Positions 63,582 to 64,000 of a stretch of 64,000 bases of DNA are shown here, one piece after another. The notes beneath the pieces are model-generated. The model was not told the origin of the DNA. It made no database searches and saw only the letters and a program-made list of their open reading frames with translations. Source of the stretch: SZAS-103 sp036496805 (GTDB lineage: Bacteria > Pseudomonadota > Gammaproteobacteria > Xanthomonadales > Xanthomonadaceae); the NCBI GenBank assembly GCA_036496805.1, contig DASXKN010000005.1:1-64000 (forward strand), given 5' to 3'. The position numbers and the translations under genes are program-made. Position 1 is the stretch's first letter. The number at the start of each line of letters is the position of its first letter.

Positions 63582-64000
63582 TCAGGCGGGCAGGGCGTCG
63601 TCGATGACGGTGGTGCGGTGCGCGTTGCGACCGGCCGCCTTGGCCTCGTAGAGCGCGCGGTCGGCGCTGCGCAGCAGGACGTCGCGGCCGCAGGCGCAGT
63701 GCAGGCAGTAGGCGATGCCGATGCTGGTGGTCGCCTGCACGTCGTTGCCCTCGATCGCCATCGCCGAACTCATCATGTCGATCATCTTGTCGCCCACGTG
63801 CTGCGGCATCGACGGCGAGTCGACGTCCTCCACGATCACCACGAACTCGTCGCCGCCCAGCCGCGCCGCGAAGTCGGTGACCCGCAGGCAACTGCGCAGG
63901 CGCGCCGCGAACTCGATCAGCACGCCGTCGCCGACCGCGTGGCCGAGGGTGTCGTTGATGCCCTTGAAGCGGTCGATGTCGAGGTAGAGCAGGGCGAACG
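63582..64000 (-). CDS. GGDEF-domain diguanylate cyclase, C-terminal part
   Basis: Partial: the frame is open to the window edge, which cuts the 5' part. The visible 139 residues are the end of a GGDEF domain: LYLDIDRFKGINDTLGHAVGDGVL, then RLRSCLRVTDFAARLGGDEFVVIVEDVD and a C-terminal helix ADRALYEAKAAGRNA. The catalytic motif GGDEF is intact, and RVTD five residues before it is a good inhibitory I-site, so the protein should make cyclic-di-GMP under product control. The sensory domain is not in the window. ALPA is the end of the protein. Confidence 0.92.
   Translation of the reverse strand, partial: FALLYLDIDRFKGINDTLGHAVGDGVLIEFAARLRSCLRVTDFAARLGGDEFVVIVEDVDSPSMPQHVGDKMIDMMSSAMAIEGNDVQATTSIGIAYCLHCACGRDVLLRSADRALYEAKAAGRNAHRTTVIDDALPA

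Overview
The window is a single stretch of a high-GC (roughly two thirds G+C), gene-dense gammaproteobacterial chromosome. Gene content points to the Xanthomonadales (Lysobacterales): a queA, tgt, yajC, secD, secF string, a DesK/DesR-type two-component system behind an ABC-2 exporter, PadR plus HAAS-domain pairs, many GGDEF proteins, and small palindromic repeats both between and inside genes. The genus cannot be fixed from sequence alone. I see no rRNA, tRNA, CRISPR array, phage or transposase.

Layout. 1-5 kb: a large Lhr-type helicase with three apparent in-frame repeat insertions, preceded at the window edge by three hairpins. 5-8 kb: a secreted S33-type peptidase and a membrane protein with a topoisomerase-type zinc finger. 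7.7-15 kb: a heavy-metal efflux block on the minus strand (CzcCBA-type RND system, then a His-rich cation diffusion facilitator). 15-20 kb: GIY-YIG, TfoX-like, and a cyclophilin/propeller-diguanylate-cyclase pair. 20-28 kb: a methyltransferase facing a tandem pair of unrecognised REC-like paralogues, then DUF1857, DODA, quinone oxidoreductase, a secreted unknown and an acyltransferase. 28.5-36.7 kb: a PadR-HAAS pair under a perfect palindrome, an ABC exporter, a nucleotidyltransferase, a serine hydrolase and small membrane proteins.

36.9-42.3 kb: a Yjb/Gfc-type exopolysaccharide operon (YjbE-like, Wza-like, YjbF, YjbG, YjbH) with a clear sigma70 promoter and an internal terminator. 42.3-44 kb: a translationally coupled class IV aminotransferase and sulfotransferase-like pair. 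44-47 kb: thrS-infC, with a leader that looks like a threonine attenuator and an AUC-initiated infC. rpmI/rplT do not follow. 47-53 kb: a class III aminotransferase with a hairpin-rich leader, then ABC transporter, membrane protein, sensor kinase and response regulator. 53-56.6 kb: a DUF3142 lipoprotein and a helical-repeat exported protein. 56.7-63.5 kb: queuosine genes queA and tgt flanking an LprI-like gene, then yajC-secD-secF and a terminator. The window ends inside a GGDEF protein.

The most interesting regulatory signals are the thrS leader (MSTTIRHR peptide, competing hairpins, U-tract terminator) and a 116-nt palindromic element that occurs once in frame inside lhr and once directly before queA. 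The best candidate for an undescribed protein system is the tandem REC-like pair at 21.1-23.6 kb. Most functions are assigned by family recognition. Start codons were chosen from ribosome binding sites, couplings and signal peptides.
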